Part shown: one piece after another, positions 9,292 to 10,301 of the stretch | Position numbering within the stretch: position 1 is the stretch's first letter | Layout of the letters: the number at the start of each line of letters is the position of its first letter | Source: an uncultured Holophagaceae bacterium | GTDB taxonomy: Bacteria; Acidobacteriota; Holophagae; Holophagales; Holophagaceae | Assembly: GCA_903919165.1 (NCBI GenBank) | Contig: CAIXHJ010000433.1 | Coordinates: 1 to 10,301, forward strand | DNA length: 10,301 nucleotides | Direction: 5' to 3' | Notes under the pieces: generated by a model | Told to the model about the DNA's origin: nothing | The model's input: the letters and a program-made list of their open reading frames with translations, nothing else | Databases searched by the model: none | Translations under genes and position numbers: made by a program

Positions 9292-9963
9292 ATGTGCGGA
9301 CGATTCTCCCTTCACGCAACGGACCAGGAATTGGTGGATGGCACCGCTTGCTCTAGGCTGGCCGGCTTTCGTGAAGAGCGTCGCTACAACATCGCTCCGG
9401 GTCAGTGGGTCATTGTGGTGCGGCCGGAGCGGGGGGAACGGGTTCCGGACGCGGCCCGATGGGGCCTGGTACCCAGCTGGGCGAAGGATCCAGAGGGCGG
9501 TCCCCGGCCGATCAACGCGCGGGCCGAAGGGATCGAGACCAAGCCGACCTTTCGAGGGGCTTTTCGCCATGGTCGATGCCTGATTCCGGCCAGCGGATTC
9601 TACGAATGGAAGGCGTCCGGCACGCAGAAGCAGCCCTTCTTCATCCGCCCCAGAGGTGGAGAAGGCCTATTCGTTTTCGCCGGACTGTTCTCTGAATGGA
9701 CCGGGTCCGACGGCGAACTGAAGACCTGCGCCATCATCACCACCACGCCCAACGACCTGATGGCGGGCATTCACGACAGGATGCCGGCCATCCTGGCCGG
9801 GGCGGACCAGGCGGCCTGGCTGGATCCGGGGAATCGCCAGGCCGCAGTGCTGTTGCGCCCCTTCGATGCCGAGGCCATGGAGGCCTACCCGGTCGGCAAG
9901 GCGGTTGGAAATCCGAGGAACGATGGGCCGGAACTGATCGAACCCCTTCGCGCCAGATCGTAG
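9292..9963 (+). CDS. yedK: SRAP (YedK/HMCES) abasic-site shielding protein
   Basis: This 223-residue cytoplasmic protein of the SOS response-associated peptidase family forms a covalent thiazolidine link through Cys2 to abasic sites in single-stranded DNA, protecting them from strand breakage. The signature MCGRF puts C2 at the N-terminus once Met is removed. N33 in RYNIAPGQ, N75 and R77 in PINARAE, E105 in SGFYEW and H161 in GIHDRMP match the family active-site positions, and E105 has the same number as in E. coli YedK. The length is normal. A GGAGG at 9275-9279 is 12 bases from the ATG, longer than usual, but the MCGR start is not in doubt. It follows ybbP on the same strand after 135 bases, so it may be separately transcribed. 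No LexA-like box was found upstream. Confidence 0.96.
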   Translation: MCGRFSLHATDQELVDGTACSRLAGFREERRYNIAPGQWVIVVRPERGERVPDAARWGLVPSWAKDPEGGPRPINARAEGIETKPTFRGAFRHGRCLIPASGFYEWKASGTQKQPFFIRPRGGEGLFVFAGLFSEWTGSDGELKTCAIITTTPNDLMAGIHDRMPAILAGADQAAWLDPGNRQAAVLLRPFDAEAMEAYPVGKAVGNPRNDGPELIEPLRARS

Positions 9964-10004
9964 AATACCCATGGGATAACACAGGGAGAATGAAAGGGGC
10001 CCAG

Positions 10005-10301
10005 ATGGGAATGCAGCACCGATTCCTCCTCCTGGTGATGGTCGCGCTGTCAGCCGCCCAGGGGCTCTCCCAGGCGAGTGCCACCCCGGGGCGCACCTCC
10101 TGGGTGGGAACCTTCCAATTGGGGGGCCAGCGTCTGGCCGGGGCTGCGAGACGTGTCCATTCCCCCCAGCGGGTTGGAGGTTCTGGATCTGGGCCGGTTC
10201 CGGACCACCGGGGGCAACCTGGAGATGGGACTCTACCGCGCCTACCGAACCACCCCGGATCGCGAGCTGCAGGCGGGAGGGGAATTCGGTGTCTGGTGGC
10301 A
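10005..10301 (+). CDS. Secreted/outer-membrane-type protein, frame-broken, runs off the edge
   Basis: The gene starts near ATG 10005 (alternatives 9990 and 10011) with AAGGGG just upstream. It encodes a signal peptide (MGMQHRFLLLVMVALSAAQG, with likely cleavage after SQA or ASA). This frame has about 85% G/C at third positions up to roughly 10120, but only about half G/C after 10141. The next frame over becomes the coding-like one, at about 80%, and reads LRDVSIPPSGLEVLDLGRF and then GGNLEMGLYRAYRTTPDREL to the window end. Dropping one G from the run at 10121-10126 joins them as FQLGASVWPGLRDVS. The alternating polar/aromatic tail (GGEFGVWW) resembles an outer-membrane beta-barrel, but I recognise no family. 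A calling program may instead start at GTG 10078 in the second frame, losing the signal peptide. Confidence 0.6.
   Translation, partial: MGMQHRFLLLVMVALSAAQGLSQASATPGRTSWVGTFQLGGQRLAGAARRVHSPQRVGGSGSGPVPDHRGQPGDGTLPRLPNHPGSRAAGGRGIRCLVA

Overview
The window is GC-rich and densely coding, with strong G/C bias at third codon positions. It reads as chromosomal DNA of a Gram-negative bacterium: there is a lipoprotein-like signal peptide, a secreted or outer-membrane-type protein at the right edge, and MsbA-like and MacB/Lol-like ABC transporters. The overall feel is of an acidobacterium of the Holophaga/Geothrix kind or a deltaproteobacterium. That placement is an impression, because no marker gene is present.

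Layout. Minus strand, right to left: a TesA-like SGNH hydrolase (5833-5135), a DUF4337 membrane protein (5100-4498) and an MsbA-type ABC exporter (4469-2661) are spaced by 34 and 28 bases, so they look like one transcription unit. A 498-base gap follows, then a GH13 alpha-amylase family enzyme (2162-57). Plus strand, left to right: a YbbA-type ABC ATPase (5918-6589) overlaps a YbbP-type FtsX-family permease (6586-9156) by 4 bases. After 135 bases comes an SRAP/YedK protein that shields abasic sites in DNA (9292-9963), and then the start of a secreted protein (from about 10005) whose reading frame is broken.

How the genes work together. The divergent arrangement tesA | ybbA-ybbP is the one found in Escherichia coli, so this is a conserved neighbourhood pairing an envelope SGNH hydrolase with an FtsX-type ABC system. 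Here the hydrolase side also carries a DUF4337 protein and a lipid/drug-type exporter. That suggests a locus for handling envelope lipids or hydrophobic compounds (inference).

The most interesting non-coding structure is at 2314-2610. It is a roughly 295-base element bounded by CTAG (or TA) on both sides, with imperfect terminal inverted repeats of about 29 bases, internal palindromes and no transposase. It looks like a non-autonomous, MITE-like insertion. Removing it rejoins a small open frame (from 2229) with a good ribosome binding site. The second notable anomaly is the frame break at a run of six G (10121-10126) in the last gene. I found no tRNA, rRNA, CRISPR array or phage gene.
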